A stretch of 7,105 bases of DNA, taken from NCBI GenBank assembly GCA_964563925.1, contig CAZLZD010000106.1, positions 1 through 7,105 on the forward strand, read 5' to 3'. The position numbers and the translations under genes are program-made. This stretch comes from JAUILA01 sp964563925. GTDB taxonomy: Bacteria > Bacteroidota > Bacteroidia > Cytophagales > Cyclobacteriaceae. This document shows, piece after piece, positions 6,760-7,105 of this stretch (within the stretch, counting starts at the first letter, position 1; each line of letters starts with the position of its first letter). The notes below the pieces were generated by a model. That model worked only from the letters and a program-made list of their open reading frames with translations. It made no database searches and was not told where the DNA came from.

Positions 6760-7105
6760 TCAGATTTCGGCTTTGAGGCGGCTGAGGGTGTAGGGTGTTA
6801 CCCCCAGGTAGGAGGCGATAACTTTACTTGAAAGCCGGGTCAGAATTTTCGGTTCGTATTGTAATAACCAACGGAGTCTTTCCAGGGCACTGTCACCCTG
6901 TAAGCCATAAATTCTCTTTTGTGAGGTGGTATAGGCCATTTCAAGTATATCTCTGTAAATCTGATTGACATATTTGTCGTTATTTACGAGATGGAAAAAA
7001 TCAGTCCGGTGAATGGAGAGTAATTCCGATGGTTCGAGGGCCTGAATAAACTCCACAGCCGGCTCCTCATTAATAAAACTGGTAAGTGCTGTTCCAAATT
7101 TGCCT
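6760..7105 (-). CDS. Crp/Fnr-family transcription regulator, N-terminus cut by window edge
   Basis: The frame enters from the right edge open and gives 114 complete codons to TGA at 6762-6760. It covers the end of the cyclic-nucleotide-type sensor barrel (GKFGTALTSFINEEPA, VEFIQALEPSELLSIHR, which matches the family's 'ALE-SELL-I-' strand), the dimer helix (YVNQIYRDILEMAYTTSQKRIYGL), a linker, and a winged-helix end. The recognition helix is SSKVIASYLGVTPYTLSRLKAEI, the C-terminus typical of Bacteroidota Crp/Fnr proteins. A GTG at 7056 inside the frame should not be taken as the start: 16 family-like residues precede it and the frame is open to the edge. About 80-100 residues of the usual ~190-200 should lie outside. 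The ligand cannot be told, and no Fe-S cysteines can be judged because that end is missing. It may control the barrel genes downstream, but this rests on position only. Confidence 0.85.
   Translation of the reverse strand, partial: GKFGTALTSFINEEPAVEFIQALEPSELLSIHRTDFFHLVNNDKYVNQIYRDILEMAYTTSQKRIYGLQGDSALERLRWLLQYEPKILTRLSSKVIASYLGVTPYTLSRLKAEI

Noticed and set aside
1..7105. Search for a defence system, toxin-antitoxin pair, prophage, insertion sequence or CRISPR array.
   Set aside because: No transposase, integrase, nuclease, toxin-like small gene pair or regular repeat was seen. All genes fit ordinary envelope, metabolic or regulatory roles.

Overview
The window reads as a chromosomal stretch from a member of the Bacteroidota or the related Balneolota, at moderate GC. 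Three things point there. The DUF6090-type membrane protein at the left edge has the start seen in many Flavobacteriia and Cytophagia genomes. The Crp/Fnr protein at the right edge has a C-terminus typical of the Bacteroidota. Start codons generally lack a clear Shine-Dalgarno sequence. This is a judgement from remembered families, not a database match.

All seven genes lie on the minus strand, so transcription runs from high to low coordinates. In that order they are: the C-terminal part of a Crp/Fnr regulator (cut by the right edge); two small exported beta-barrel-like proteins 63 bp apart; an FAD-dependent sugar-lactone-oxidase-like enzyme; a multi-pass membrane protein of unknown function with a good sigma70-like promoter; a lipoprotein amidase of the amidase-signature family; and the N-terminal 299 residues of a DUF6090-like protein (cut by the left edge). 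Both edge genes are easy to miss or mis-start, because one has no stop and the other no true start inside the window.

The gaps are 44 to 171 bp long. No stretch above 300 bp lacks a gene. I see no tRNA, rRNA, CRISPR array, insertion sequence or phage gene.

The genes do not form a recognisable pathway. The clearest local unit is the beta-barrel pair 6010-6669 and 5158-5946, just downstream of the regulator gene. The amidase and DUF6090 genes (44 bp apart) may be cotranscribed. I found no convincing new multi-gene system. The points most worth a second look are the possible extra beta-rich domain at the C-terminal side of the DUF6090 protein, the uncharacterised beta-barrel pair with a folded leader, the amidase start, and the substrate of the flavin oxidase.
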